Counted from the first letter of the stretch, positions 23,446 to 32,561 are shown. The stretch is DNA of 64,000 bases from Nannocystis sp. RBIL2 (GCF_026626745.1 NZ_JAPNJW010000002.1:2194151-2258150); one strand, 5' to 3'. Notes: generated by a model from the letters alone, not told the origin. Numbers and translations are program-made.

Positions 23446-25920
23446 TCAGCGCGGATTGAATCCGTACGTGACGATCTTGCCCGTCGAGGCCTCGACCTCC
23501 AGGAACTCGCCATCGGGCCTTTCGTATTTGACCACATCCCCGCCCTCCTTGGGCCCCGTCTTATGAGCGCCCTTGCGCTTGAACTCGGCGGCCTTGCGGA
23601 GGTATTTGAGCGGGTCGAACCGCTTTCGGCCGGCGTGGTCCCGCACGCTATGGGCTGGGGAGTCGTAGGTCCGTTTGGCCCACGTGCCGATCAGCCTCAC
23701 CATCTCCTCGATTTCTCGGACCTTCCGTCCCTTGAAGAGCGCGGCCTCGTCAGCGTCCGGCGCACGCCTGAGGATACGCTCGATGTCCGCGCTCTCGGCG
23801 ACCTTGTTCGCAGCGGCCTCCGCCTCTGCTCGCTTCTTGGCCGCCGCCGCCTCCGCCTCCGCCTTCGCGCTCGACTTGCCGCCGCCGCTCCCGATCGCCG
23901 ACATGAGCGTCGGGCGCGTCATCACGGGACCGGTCGTCGTGAGGCTGCCGGGGATGAGCACCGGTCCTCCGAGGCCGATCGTGCCACCCGCGCTCACGCT
24001 CTCGGCCATCGCCAGCCGGGGCAGCCGCACCGTGATCGCACTGTCGATCTTCGCCGCGCGGCCGAGGTTGCCGCGGACACCGGTGACCGCGAGCGCCGCC
24101 ATGGCGATCGTCACCAGCATCTTGAGGAATTCCTTGCTGGCCGCCTCGATCTGCTTCGCGTCGCCGCCGGCAGTCCACGCCGTGGTCAGCCATTTCTCCG
24201 CGTGCTGCAGGGCCTGCACACCGGCCTCCACGGCTGCCGCCGCGCCCAACGTGGCCAAGATCAGCTGGATGAGGAGCGCTGCCAACTGGCCGACGCCGGT
24301 CGGAGTCGCGGCCAGGAACGCCGAGGCCGCCTCGGCGAAGATGAATGCGGCTGTGACGCCGATGATCTCGGGCAAGTGGGCCGTGATCGCCTCGGCGTAT
24401 TCGCCGGCGACGACGCCCAGGTACCGCGGCGAATCAGTGACGCTCTGCAGGATGTCCTGCATGTGGCCGAGGGCACGCCGACCCTTGGCGACCAGACCGT
24501 TCGTCAGCGAGCCGTCGGGCACCTCCGACTTGAGGGCCAGCGCGTGCGCCGGACTGACGAGCCAGATCCGCCGGCCTGCTTCGAGCTGGATGTTGTTCGC
24601 GCCCCCGCCGAGGATGTTCGGCGCTTGAAAGCTGCCTCGCAGACCGGCGCGGTTCTTGTCGCGGTTGACCGCCAGCAGGACGTTCTCGTAGTAGCGAAGA
24701 TCGTGCCCGTCGGTGACGTGAGCGGAGAACTCGCGCCGGGCCAGACCCTCCACGGTGTCTCCCTCCGCGATCTGGTACAGCCTGGCACCGGGCTCCGGCA
24801 CGTCGGTATTGATGCGGAAATCTTGCACGTACCCGCGCAGGAACGTCGACGCGAGCCTGGTGGTGACGTACCACCACTCCGGCGCCTCCGGGTGCCGCCC
24901 GCTGACGAATACACGGGTGGCCGGAGGGAGCGGAGTCCTCGTCAGCTTGGTGCCTCCGAGCTCCGCCGGACGCGAACGAATGTTGGCACCGTCGTCGTTG
25001 TCGATGAACCCGGGCTTGTTGATTCCCGGGAGCGGCGGGTCCACTTCGGCCGCGGGATCGAGCACCGCAGGATCGGGCGTTCGCTGAATCGGCGCACTCG
25101 GCGATACCCTGGCCGCGAACGGGCGGAGGACCGGAACCCACGGAGACGCAGGCGTGGGCGGCATGGCAGCCAGGGCCCGCGCTGCGCGCTCTCCCATGGC
25201 GTCCGCCTCGCGCTCGAGCCGCGGCTCGTCGTTGAGTCCGAACCCCAGGCGCGAAGAATTGCAGCGCACCCGCCCCTCGCGCTGTTGCATCACGTGCCCG
25301 AGCTCGTGCCCGAGCAACCGCCGTCCGCTCGCCGTATGCGGCGTCCACCGACCCGGAGCGACGTGGATGTCGTGCCCCTGAGTGAATGCGAGCGCGCCGA
25401 ACTCGGTAGCCCGCGGTGAACCGACGTGAATTTGTACGGCGGAGAAATCGGCCCCCAGCGCCCGCTCCAGGGCCTCTCGCAGGGGCGGCACCGAGCCTGC
25501 GCCGTGGGACCCCCCGCGCGCCGGGAACCAGCGCGACGAGCCGCCATCACCGAGCTTAGGCAGCATCGGCGACGCAGACGCGAAATCGTACGAGCCGCCG
25601 GACGACTCGGAAAAAGGCTCGCTCAGGACCGCCCCCCCGGAGAGCGGAGACGACCGCGGGGAACGGAGCGCTCCTTCGCGGCCCAGCCGGCCGTCCGGCG
25701 GCCCCGGCAGCGTCGGCGTTCGTTCCGGTGAGAGTCCGACCAATGCATCGAGCGCCTGGGTCGTCTCCCGATTGTGCAACGAGGCCGAAGGGTCCGCGGA
25801 CCGCTCTGACCCTGGCGGCTCCGCGCTGGCCTTCAGAGGGCTTGGGATACGCAGGGCCGACGGCCTCGAACGGGAGGTCGCAGCAGCCGGGCGACGGCTG
25901 AGCGGGGACATATGAGACAT
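23446..25920 (-). CDS. DUF4157 (eCIS-core) polymorphic toxin with C-terminal RNase-like domain
   Basis: 824 residues; GAGGAG 7 nt before the ATG. Residues 1-140 are Pro/Ser-rich and disordered. Residues ~145-215 are a DUF4157/eCIS-core domain: LERALGADFSAVQIHVGSPR, AFTQGHDIHVAPG and RRLLGHELGHVMQQREG (HELGH 205-209). Next an SH3b-like segment (~300-370, NIRSRP, WWYVTT), a LysM-like segment (~380-455, YQIAEGDTVEGLARREF) and hydrophobic helices (~517-570 and 598-620). An Ala/Glu/Lys linker (~680-712) leads to the toxin tip, DPLKYLRKAAEFKRKG, then GDVVKYERPDGEFLEVE and GKIVTYGFNPR, a layout like BECR-fold RNase toxins. DUF4157 proteins are typically cargo of extracellular contractile injection systems. 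Three paralogous small genes follow. No injection apparatus is in the window. Confidence 0.82.
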   Translation of the reverse strand: MSHMSPLSRRPAAATSRSRPSALRIPSPLKASAEPPGSERSADPSASLHNRETTQALDALVGLSPERTPTLPGPPDGRLGREGALRSPRSSPLSGGAVLSEPFSESSGGSYDFASASPMLPKLGDGGSSRWFPARGGSHGAGSVPPLREALERALGADFSAVQIHVGSPRATEFGALAFTQGHDIHVAPGRWTPHTASGRRLLGHELGHVMQQREGRVRCNSSRLGFGLNDEPRLEREADAMGERAARALAAMPPTPASPWVPVLRPFAARVSPSAPIQRTPDPAVLDPAAEVDPPLPGINKPGFIDNDDGANIRSRPAELGGTKLTRTPLPPATRVFVSGRHPEAPEWWYVTTRLASTFLRGYVQDFRINTDVPEPGARLYQIAEGDTVEGLARREFSAHVTDGHDLRYYENVLLAVNRDKNRAGLRGSFQAPNILGGGANNIQLEAGRRIWLVSPAHALALKSEVPDGSLTNGLVAKGRRALGHMQDILQSVTDSPRYLGVVAGEYAEAITAHLPEIIGVTAAFIFAEAASAFLAATPTGVGQLAALLIQLILATLGAAAAVEAGVQALQHAEKWLTTAWTAGGDAKQIEAASKEFLKMLVTIAMAALAVTGVRGNLGRAAKIDSAITVRLPRLAMAESVSAGGTIGLGGPVLIPGSLTTTGPVMTRPTLMSAIGSGGGKSSAKAEAEAAAAKKRAEAEAAANKVAESADIERILRRAPDADEAALFKGRKVREIEEMVRLIGTWAKRTYDSPAHSVRDHAGRKRFDPLKYLRKAAEFKRKGAHKTGPKEGGDVVKYERPDGEFLEVEASTGKIVTYGFNPR

Positions 25921-26654
25921 CGAGCAGCTCCTCGATCACCTCGCAGCATGCCCTGCGAGACGCCTCGAGAGCGTGCGAAGGCAACACCGCATTGTAGCGC
26001 CCTCGACGCCTCGGATCCCGCGACGAAGGCGCACGGTTCGTGTACGATCCATTTTCAGGCTATCTGCGCCGAGGTACCCGGTCAAGGCCCGTGTTCGCGC
26101 GTCAAACAGGCCCGCCGGCCTTCTCGGGCGAGAGTGGAGCACTCTTACCACCGCACTGACTCGCTGCTCCGCCCCCCAGAGAATACGCTGACCCAATGCC
26201 CACAGAATGCTCCTCGTGACTCGCTCGATTCACCGGAGCGAGCCCCGAGCTGCTGTCCCTGCACCACGGCCTGACCGGGCGCGACACACAGCGGTCGCCC
26301 CGGCCGACATGACAATGGCTGCGAATCAGGTCTCGTACCACGCCTCGCAGCTGAGGGCGCCCAGCGACCCGGGGTGCGACAACGGGATCGCTCGAGTCAT
26401 CCCAACGGGATCGGCGCAGTCACCCCGGTGAACGGCGCCGGGCTGCCCTGCCCCGTCGATTCACCGCACCGTACTATCATCATTCACATCCGCGCGCGAA
26501 ATCGACTGAGGCTTCACGACCTCGGCGTCCGCACACGCGCTGAGGGACTCGCCGAGCGCCCTCAAACCCTCCCGCTTTGCTTGCGTAGATCGCCGATATG
26601 GCCCGCCGGTCGTCCACGGGCGACAGCTCCGGCGTTTTGTGTTTGGATCGGCCC
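25921..26654. other. Long non-coding stretch of visibly lower GC upstream of the toxin
   Basis: About 730 bp with no coding frame I can support on either strand; base composition is more even than the flanks, especially 26100-26550. A TAGATC hexamer at 26586-26591 lies 6 nt before an upstream ATG of the hydrolase gene. It may hold the toxin promoter and decayed DNA from an earlier insertion. Confidence 0.5.
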
Positions 26655-28313
26655 ATGCGACGTTCAGCATGGCTTTGGGGGGCGCCGGTGGCTTGCATGC
26701 TCGCGTGCAACGGCGGCGGCGGCGGCGACGACACTGACACGACCGACGGCACCGGCTCGGCGAACACGATGAGCAGCGCGCCGTCGACCGGCAACACGCC
26801 GGGCACCACCACCGACGAGCCGCCGACCACCGGCGGACCGACGACGCCGACCGGCACCGACGGCACCAGCGAGTCGAGCGACACCACCCCGCCGGTGACC
26901 ACCACCGACGGCACCACCGGCGACCCGCCCGACCCGAACGAGCTCGGCGGCCCGTTCCGCCGCGGGATCAACATCGGCGTGCGCAACCCCAGCTTCCCCG
27001 ATCCGGACGGCGCCTGGCTCGCGGGACAGGTCGGCTGCAACAGCATCCGCGTCTCGCTGCCGGAGCGGCACCTCGTCACCTGGGGCTACGACATCGAGGT
27101 CTCCGACATCGCCGCCTACGCCGAGATGGGCCTCGACCATCACATCGCCTTCTTGACCTCGCCGATCGCCGAGCACTCGACCGCGCCGAACGGCACCCCC
27201 GAGTGGGAGCTCGCGCATTACATCCCCGCCAACCTGTACGAGCCGGCGGTCGTGAACGGCGCGATCAACCCCGACAACTACTGGGCCGAATACGTGTACA
27301 AGACCGTCAGCACGTACAAGGACCACGTCGATATGTGGGAGATCTGGAACGAGCCCGACTGGGTCGCCGACTGGAATTACACCGAGACGTGGGACACCGA
27401 TCCGCCGACCAAGGAGCAGCTCGTGCGCTTCGGCGGCTCGATCTTCGACTACGTGCGCATGCTGCGGGTCAGCAAGGAGGCGGCGCTGCTCGCCGATCCG
27501 GACGCCAAGATCGCCCTCGGCGGGATCGGTTACCCCAACTTCCTCGACGCCCTCTTGCGCTACACCGACAACCCCGACGGCGGCGCGGTCTCGGCCGACT
27601 TCCCCGAGACCGGCGCGGCCTACTTCGACATCCTCAACTACCACTATTACCCGCTGTGGACCCCCGGCAATTCGGACGCCGGCGCCGACGGCTTCTTCGC
27701 CTCGCGCGACGCCTTCGCCGCCAAGATGGCGGCCGCCGGCGTGCCCGAGCGGCCCTACAACGTCACCGAGGTCGGCGCGCCGAAGACCGCCCTGAACGGG
27801 CAGCCCGGCGGCGTCGAGTACGCGCGCAACTTCTACGTCAAGGTGTTCGCGCGCGCCCAGGCCGAGAAGTTCATCGGCGCCGACTGGTTCATCCTCAGCG
27901 ACGGCGACCCCGGCGAGCCGTTCGGCGAGATGGGCCTTTATCAGGACATCAAGGACCTCGGCGCCAAGGAGGACGCCGTGCCCTCAGTCACCGGCGTCGC
28001 CGCCAGGACGCTCAACACCTTGCTGGCCGACTCGCGCGCCGACCCGCCCGCGACCGCCGCCCTGGGCGCCCCCGCCGACGTGCGCGCCTACGCGTTCCGC
28101 CTGCCCGACGACCGCCAGGCGATCGTCGCCTGGGCCTACGCGCTGGGCACCGACGAGTCGGCGCAGGCCCACTTCGACCTGCCGACCGACAAGAGCTTCG
28201 ACCTGCACGCGTGGGACTCCAGCCAGACCGGCACCTCTACCCCGCTGGCCCCCGAGGGCGGCCTCCTCGGCCTCGACCTCACCGCCTCGCCGGTGATCCT
28301 CGTCGAGCAGTGA
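26655..28313 (+). CDS. Glycoside-hydrolase (clan A TIM barrel) lipoprotein
   Basis: 552 residues from ATG 26655: MRRSAWLWGAPVACMLACNG is a lipoprotein signal (Cys 18), followed by a ~75-residue Thr/Gly/Pro linker. The mature domain starts FRRGINIGVRNPSFPD and carries two hallmarks of clan GH-A retaining glycosidases: the acid/base Glu 233 after Asn in MWEIWNEPDW, and a likely nucleophile Glu 372 in YNVTEVGAP. HYYPLW and GADWFILSDG are further barrel strands; the last ~90 residues look like a beta-sandwich. Family (GH5/39/… ) and substrate are not assigned. An upstream in-frame ATG at 26598 has a -10-like TAGATC 6 nt before it and would only lengthen the signal's n-region. Confidence 0.82.
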   Translation: MRRSAWLWGAPVACMLACNGGGGGDDTDTTDGTGSANTMSSAPSTGNTPGTTTDEPPTTGGPTTPTGTDGTSESSDTTPPVTTTDGTTGDPPDPNELGGPFRRGINIGVRNPSFPDPDGAWLAGQVGCNSIRVSLPERHLVTWGYDIEVSDIAAYAEMGLDHHIAFLTSPIAEHSTAPNGTPEWELAHYIPANLYEPAVVNGAINPDNYWAEYVYKTVSTYKDHVDMWEIWNEPDWVADWNYTETWDTDPPTKEQLVRFGGSIFDYVRMLRVSKEAALLADPDAKIALGGIGYPNFLDALLRYTDNPDGGAVSADFPETGAAYFDILNYHYYPLWTPGNSDAGADGFFASRDAFAAKMAAAGVPERPYNVTEVGAPKTALNGQPGGVEYARNFYVKVFARAQAEKFIGADWFILSDGDPGEPFGEMGLYQDIKDLGAKEDAVPSVTGVAARTLNTLLADSRADPPATAALGAPADVRAYAFRLPDDRQAIVAWAYALGTDESAQAHFDLPTDKSFDLHAWDSSQTGTSTPLAPEGGLLGLDLTASPVILVEQ

Positions 28314-28326
28314 CGGCATGGCTCTC

Positions 28327-28433
28327 GGGACATGCACTGATGGGCATGTCCCGACGAGCATGTCCCGGGGTACACAGCCACGCCGACGACCCGGATGGAC
28401 ATGCACCGAAGAGCATGTCCCTTCGGGCATGTC
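28327..28433. repeat. Cluster of ACATGTC elements between two rightward genes
   Basis: At least three inward pairs: GGGACATGC...GGGCATGTCCC (28327-28352), CATGTCCCGACGAGCATGTC (28346-28365), and GGACATGC with GCATGTCCCTTCGGGCATGTC (28397-28433). GC changes in one arm are matched in the other (CATGC/GCATG), which is what selection for pairing would leave. Confidence 0.7.
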
Positions 28434-28542
28434 ATCCAGCGCGATCGCCGACGGCCGCCGCGGTTCGAGCAGGGGCAGCGCTCCAGCCTATCGTGTTGCG
28501 CCGCTCGCCAAGGCCGGTCGCGGGCCGACGGCGGCATCCTCG

Positions 28543-28570
28543 TTGACAGGCCTGGCGGGCGTGTTACTGG
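28543..28570 (+). promoter_or_regulatory. Sigma-70-like promoter of the GST gene
   Basis: A perfect TTGACA (28543-28548), 16 nt, then TACTGG (28565-28570; TTACTG one base earlier is an alternative). Predicted start near 28577, only ~5 nt before ATG 28582, so the leader is very short. Confidence 0.45.
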
Positions 28571-28581
28571 AAGCCGCCCCC

Positions 28582-29241
28582 ATGCCCGACCTGACGCTGC
28601 ACGCTCACCCCCTCTCCTCCTACTGCTGGAAGGTCCTGACCGCCCTCTACGAGGCCGGCATCGCTTTCACCTACCAGCACCTCGACCTCGCCGACCCGCG
28701 GGCGCGCGCCGAATTCTACGCGCTGTGGCCGATGGGCAAGATGCCCGTCCTCGTCGACGCCACGGCGGGCCGCAGCGTCCCCGAGACCAGCGTCATCATC
28801 GAATACCTCGACCGCTACGCCGCGCCGGCGCACCGCATGCTCCCGGGCGACGCCGAGGCCGCGCTCGAGGTCCGCGCCTGGGACCGCTTCTTCGACCTCT
28901 ACGCCATGGCGCCGATGCAGAAGATCGTGGGCGACCGGATCCGCCCCGCCGACGGCCGTGACCCGTTCGGCGTGGCCGAGGCCCGGCGCACCCTGGACGC
29001 CGCCTACGGCGTGCTGGAGGCCCGCATGCAGGCCCGCGAGTGGGCGGCCGGCGACTTCGGCCTGGCCGACTGCGCCGCCGCCCCGGCCCTCTACTACGCC
29101 GACAAGGTGACCCCCCTGCGCGGCCGCCTCCCCGCGCTGACCGCCTACCTCGAGCGGCTCGAGGCGCGCCCGTCGTTCGCCCGCGTGCTGGTCGAGGCGC
29201 AGCCGTACGCGCACTTCTTCCCGCGCGAGAACGTGGGCTGA
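28582..29241 (+). CDS. Glutathione S-transferase family protein
   Basis: 219 residues from ATG 28582. N-terminal thioredoxin-like domain: LTLHAHPLSSYCWKVLTALY with Ser/Cys in the catalytic turn, then KMPVLVDATAGRSVPETSVI (cis-Pro PVLVD and the glutathione-binding E-T/S motif) and IEYLDRY. The C-terminal helical domain ends ADFGLADCAAAPAL-type sequence (here GDFGLADCAAAPALYYADKV) and LPALTAYLERLEARPSFARV. It probably conjugates or isomerises small electrophiles in the cytoplasm; subclass not assigned. An upstream in-frame ATG at 28318 lies inside the palindrome cluster and is rejected because the promoter sits downstream of it. Confidence 0.9.
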   Translation: MPDLTLHAHPLSSYCWKVLTALYEAGIAFTYQHLDLADPRARAEFYALWPMGKMPVLVDATAGRSVPETSVIIEYLDRYAAPAHRMLPGDAEAALEVRAWDRFFDLYAMAPMQKIVGDRIRPADGRDPFGVAEARRTLDAAYGVLEARMQAREWAAGDFGLADCAAAPALYYADKVTPLRGRLPALTAYLERLEARPSFARVLVEAQPYAHFFPRENVG

Positions 29242-29282
29242 AGCGAGACCGACGCGACGCGCCTCCGCGCGCATGACCTATC

Positions 29283-29321
29283 GGACATGCCCCATTCGGC
29301 ATGTCCGTTTCGACATGTCCG
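29283..29321. repeat. Chain of ACATGTC elements downstream of the GST gene
   Basis: GACATGCCCCATTCGGCATGTC is an inverted repeat; its right arm also pairs with the following arm in GGCATGTCCGTTTCGACATG. Three arms, two alternative hairpins. The remaining 240 bp to the next gene hold another inverted repeat (TCCGAGC...GCTCGGA, 29388-29410) and nothing else I can name. Confidence 0.65.
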
Positions 29322-29560
29322 CGGGTACGCAGCCGCACCGCGCCCGCGCCGCCCAGCGGCGAGCTCGACTTGAGCGCCACACCTTCCGAGCCGCGGAACC
29401 GCTCGGAGCGGCCCCCAGCGCGCGACCCGATCACCTCGTTCGACGTCGGCCGCAACCCTGCGCGTGCGTGTCGGTCGGAGCCCCCACCGTTCGACCGCCA
29501 GGATGGTTCCGCCGGCGGATGGGACGGTGTAGCGTCGAAGGTCGCGGCAGGACGCGAATC

Positions 29561-30958
29561 ATGCGAACTTCACAGAGCTCCCTCTCATCCCTGGGTTTCA
29601 CGCTCGCGCTCGCGGCGGCACCGGCCTGCGGCGGCCCGGCCGGGCAGACCGACTCCGACGGCTCGGCCGGCACGACGTCGACGAGCGACGCGACGACGAC
29701 GAGCGAACCCGGGTCGACCACGACCGTCGAGCCAACCGGCCCGACGAGCACGGGCACCACCGCGGAGACGAGCACGGGCACCACCGCGGAGGCGAGCACG
29801 GGCACCACCGCGGAGGTGACTACAGGCACCACCACGGAGACGAGCACGAGCACCACGACCGCGGGTACGACCACGGAGACGAGCACGACGAGCACGCAGG
29901 GGACGAGCACCGGGGACACCGAATCGGGGCTGTGCGAGCCGACCTGGGTCGTGCCCGACGTCGCTGCTGACGCGCTCGCCGAGCACGACCTGCTCTGGAT
30001 CGAGTGCGAGCTGCTGAGCTGCGGCGCCGACGAGCAGCCGGGTCCGGGCGAGACGAGCCTCCTGTGCGACGAGTTCACGCTCGACGGCGTCCCGCTCGAG
30101 TACCTCGGCTATCTGCACCCGAACGCCACCGGGGCGTTCACCACCGACGACGTGATCACGCCGTCGAACATCGCCTGGCTCGACGGCGAGCGGCACGTCT
30201 ACCGCTATGGCGAATCGATCTACGTCATGACCGAGCAGGACGAGGCGCGCGATCAGCTCGAGGTCTTTTTCACGGTGCGCGCGCTCGAGCTGCTGCGCGT
30301 CGATCACCCTGCGACCTACCAGGCGCTGCTCGTCGACACGGCGGAATTCCCGGCGGAGTCGCCGATCGACGGCCTCGGGTGGAAGAACCGGAGACGCAGC
30401 GTGGTGATCTCGTTCGACACCACGCCGCTCTACATCGCCGCGGGCATCACCGTGCTCGACGCGGCGCCGACCCAGGACCAGGGCCTCGACCTCTACAGCA
30501 ACGTGCCTGCGATCTCGATCGACCGCGAGACGATCCTCGGCTCGTCGGACCAGATCGGCAGCCGGCCGATCTACCAAAAGCCCGGCGACGACGAGAACTT
30601 CCTCCGCTACATGCGCGAGGGTGTGGCCGAGACTCTGGTGCACGAGCTGCTGCACCGCTACGTCGACCGGCTCAACAGCGTCGACGCGGCGATGAACGAC
30701 CTGTACTTCCGCCGCGGCGACATGCAGGCGTGCGCGCGCTTCGAGCTCGAGGAGGCGCTGGTCGCCGCGGCGTCGCTGCTGCACTTCCGCGCCGCCGGCG
30801 GGGTCGGCCAGACCTACCTCGACTACTACGACGTCGTGCTCGACGCGAACCTCGAGGTGGTGATGCAGTGCCCCGAATTCGCGACGTGGGAGGCGCAGTT
30901 CTCGGCGCCCTCGGGCGTCGACCCGCGCTACGACCTACGCCTCCTCGACCTCGAGTGA
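29561..30958 (+). CDS. Lipoprotein with HELLH metalloprotease-like motif
   Basis: 465 residues. The N-terminus MRTSQSSLSSLGFTLALAAA followed by PACGGP is a lipoprotein signal; residues ~25-122 are a Thr/Ser/Glu linker encoded partly by a 24-bp tandem repeat. The mature domain (CEPTWVVPDVAADALAEHDL onward) contains ETLVHELLHRYVDRLN with H361-E-L-L-H365, the Zn-binding HExxH signature, plus a downstream FELEEALVAAASLL helix that could supply the third ligand. A secreted, surface-bound peptidase is possible; no family name is certain. TAGCGT (29530-29535) and a weak CAGGAC near the ATG are the only upstream signals. Convergent with the sensor gene at 31000. Confidence 0.75.
   Translation: MRTSQSSLSSLGFTLALAAAPACGGPAGQTDSDGSAGTTSTSDATTTSEPGSTTTVEPTGPTSTGTTAETSTGTTAEASTGTTAEVTTGTTTETSTSTTTAGTTTETSTTSTQGTSTGDTESGLCEPTWVVPDVAADALAEHDLLWIECELLSCGADEQPGPGETSLLCDEFTLDGVPLEYLGYLHPNATGAFTTDDVITPSNIAWLDGERHVYRYGESIYVMTEQDEARDQLEVFFTVRALELLRVDHPATYQALLVDTAEFPAESPIDGLGWKNRRRSVVISFDTTPLYIAAGITVLDAAPTQDQGLDLYSNVPAISIDRETILGSSDQIGSRPIYQKPGDDENFLRYMREGVAETLVHELLHRYVDRLNSVDAAMNDLYFRRGDMQACARFELEEALVAAASLLHFRAAGGVGQTYLDYYDVVLDANLEVVMQCPEFATWEAQFSAPSGVDPRYDLRLLDLE
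29750..29845 (+). repeat. Four tandem 24-bp units inside the Thr linker
   Basis: Unit starts ACGGGCACCACCGCGGAGAC (plus GAGC); copies at 29750, 29774, 29798 and 29822 differ by a few bases. Each encodes TGTTAE-type eight-residue blocks, so copy number can change without a frameshift. Confidence 0.8.
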
Positions 30959-30963
30959 CGCAG

Positions 30964-30990
30964 AGGGCATGTCCCTTGGAACATGTCCAA
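30964..30990. repeat. ACATGTC element between convergent genes
   Basis: GGGCATGTCCCTTGGAACAT followed by GTCC: arms GGCATGTCC and GGAACATGTCC around TT. It occupies the whole 41-bp gap between two convergent genes. Confidence 0.65.
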
Positions 30991-30999
30991 TGAGCAAGC

Positions 31000-31854
31000 T
31001 CACCCGTGCCGCGCCCGCAGCGCGTGGGCGACGCCCGCCTTGAGGTCCGCGAGCGCGACGACCCCCTCGAGCGGGATCCCGAGCGCCGCGATCGCCTGGG
31101 CCACGGCCGGACGGATCCCGGTGATCACGGCCTCGGCCCCGAGCAGGCGGACCCCGCGGGCCGCGCGGACGATGCCCTCGATCACGTGGGTGTCGATCTC
31201 GCGCACCCCGGTGACGTCGAGGATCGCGGTGTGGGCGCGGTGCTCGGCCACGCCGGCCAGCAGGATCTGGGTCGCCTGCGTGCCGCGGGTTTCGTCGAGG
31301 GTGCCCACCAGCGGCATCACCACCACCCCGTCGGCGACCGGCAGGAGCGGCGTGGCGAGCTCCTGCAGGGCCTCCTGGTGGGCGCGCGCGGCCACCTCGT
31401 CGGCCAGCTTGCGCGCGGTGACGTCGTGGAACCACCCGACCACGCCGAGCAGCGTCCCCGCGCGGTCGCGCAGCGGGAGCTTGTGCGTCTCGACCCACCG
31501 GTCCTCGCCGTCGACGCGCAGCACCTCGAGGATGTTGAGCTTGGCGCTCCCGGTGGTGAGCACCTCGTGGTCGTCGTCGCGGAACTTCTCCGCCTGCGCG
31601 CGCGGCCACGGCATGTCGAAGTCGTCGCGCCCGGCGATCTCGGCCGGCGTCGCCAGCCCCGCCAGCGCCGCGAACGAGGCGTTGCAGCCGTAGTAACGCA
31701 GCGACGAGTCCTTCCAGAACATGCTGTACGGCAAGGCGTCCATGGCCGCCTGCAGGACCACGAACGCGCGTCCGAGCGCCTCCGCCGAAGGGTCGATCAT
31801 CGGGGCCTCAGCGTACGCGACCCCGACCGTCGGCGCCCGCGGCTGCGCAATCAT
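31000..31854 (-). CDS. PAS-STAS sensor protein (RsbR-like), third family member
   Basis: 284 residues. A single PAS domain (~30-150: YSMFWKDSSLRYYGCNASFA, GRDDFDMPWPRAQAEKFRDD, GVVGWFHDVTARK) is joined by a coiled-coil linker to a STAS domain (~170-280). As in the tandem pair at 19-22 kb, both RsbR-type Thr positions are kept: LDVTGVREIDT and VITGIRPAVA. No GAF domain. The PAS core resembles those that bind haem, flavin or small molecules but no ligand residue is obvious. A 6-bp inverted repeat TCACGA-5-TCGTGA (31859-31875) lies just upstream of the start and could be an operator. Alternative start at the internal Met 19 (MIDPSAEAL) is possible. Confidence 0.82.
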   Translation of the reverse strand: MIAQPRAPTVGVAYAEAPMIDPSAEALGRAFVVLQAAMDALPYSMFWKDSSLRYYGCNASFAALAGLATPAEIAGRDDFDMPWPRAQAEKFRDDDHEVLTTGSAKLNILEVLRVDGEDRWVETHKLPLRDRAGTLLGVVGWFHDVTARKLADEVAARAHQEALQELATPLLPVADGVVVMPLVGTLDETRGTQATQILLAGVAEHRAHTAILDVTGVREIDTHVIEGIVRAARGVRLLGAEAVITGIRPAVAQAIAALGIPLEGVVALADLKAGVAHALRARHG

Positions 31855-31911
31855 TGCATCACGAATTCGTCGTGACGCTGTTCGCCCGGAGGACGTCCTT
31901 CGGGGCGAATC

Positions 31912-32227
31912 CTAGGACCGTGAATGCGCCGATGGCCCGACCGCGGCGACTGCGTGCACTGCCATGATTGCCGGCGTCGTCGGTGGGATGCCGGCGACGA
32001 ACCGCGTGAGGTACCAGACCGCGTCGTCGACTGCACCACCACTCGTACGTGGGCCTGCTCGAACGGTCGGGTTTCCATCACCCGGGCCAGCACCGGGTTG
32101 ATGCCGACGCCTTGCCATGGATCGACGGGGAACAGCCGCGCGAGCGAACTATCGGGCCCGACGACGATCACGTCGCTGGGCCGCCCCAGGCCGTCCGCGC
32201 AGAAGTCGCGGGCGGCCGCCGCTCACC
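31912..32227 (-). pseudogene. Decayed unknown gene, frameshifted
   Basis: Protein-like sequence runs across two frames of the minus strand: RDFCADGLGRPSDVIVVGPD, SSLARLFPVDPWQGVGINPV, LARVMETRPFEQAHVRVVV in one, and DDAVWYLTRFVAGIPPTTPA up to a stop at 31912 in the next. A stop codon lies just upstream. This looks like a remnant of a real protein broken by a frameshift, but the family is not recognised and chance is not excluded. Confidence 0.3.
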
Positions 32228-32561
32228 GCCAGCAGCCCGCGCACGAGGTGCGACCTTCGCTCCGACGACCGACATTTCATGCGCCTCGGCGATGACGCGC
32301 GAGAGCCGCTCGATTCGCACCATCCCGCGCCGGCTCCAATGTTCGCAGGGGACGGTCACGGCATGCCAGCCGATGTGTTGCCCGCCTGACAAGAAAGCGG
32401 GCTTGCGGCCGCGGACGATTCTCACGAGGAGGCGCTTGCATCCCGAGCGCGCGACGGCGCGACTGCCCACGGCCTCGCGCCCTCCCGAGAGCGCGCGACC
32501 CCGGATCGACGCGCGGCCTTCACGGCTGTCCGCGGCTGGACGCCGCCCAGCGACGGCGGAC

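Noticed and set aside
25907..25921. GGGGACATATGAGACATC at the toxin start as another palindromic element
   Set aside because: It lacks the ACATGTC core (CATATG instead) and its bases are constrained by the start codon; too weak to count.
28318..28581. Upstream start (28318) for the GST gene
   Set aside because: The extension is encoded by palindromic elements and lies upstream of a TTGACA promoter; the GST fold begins at 28582.
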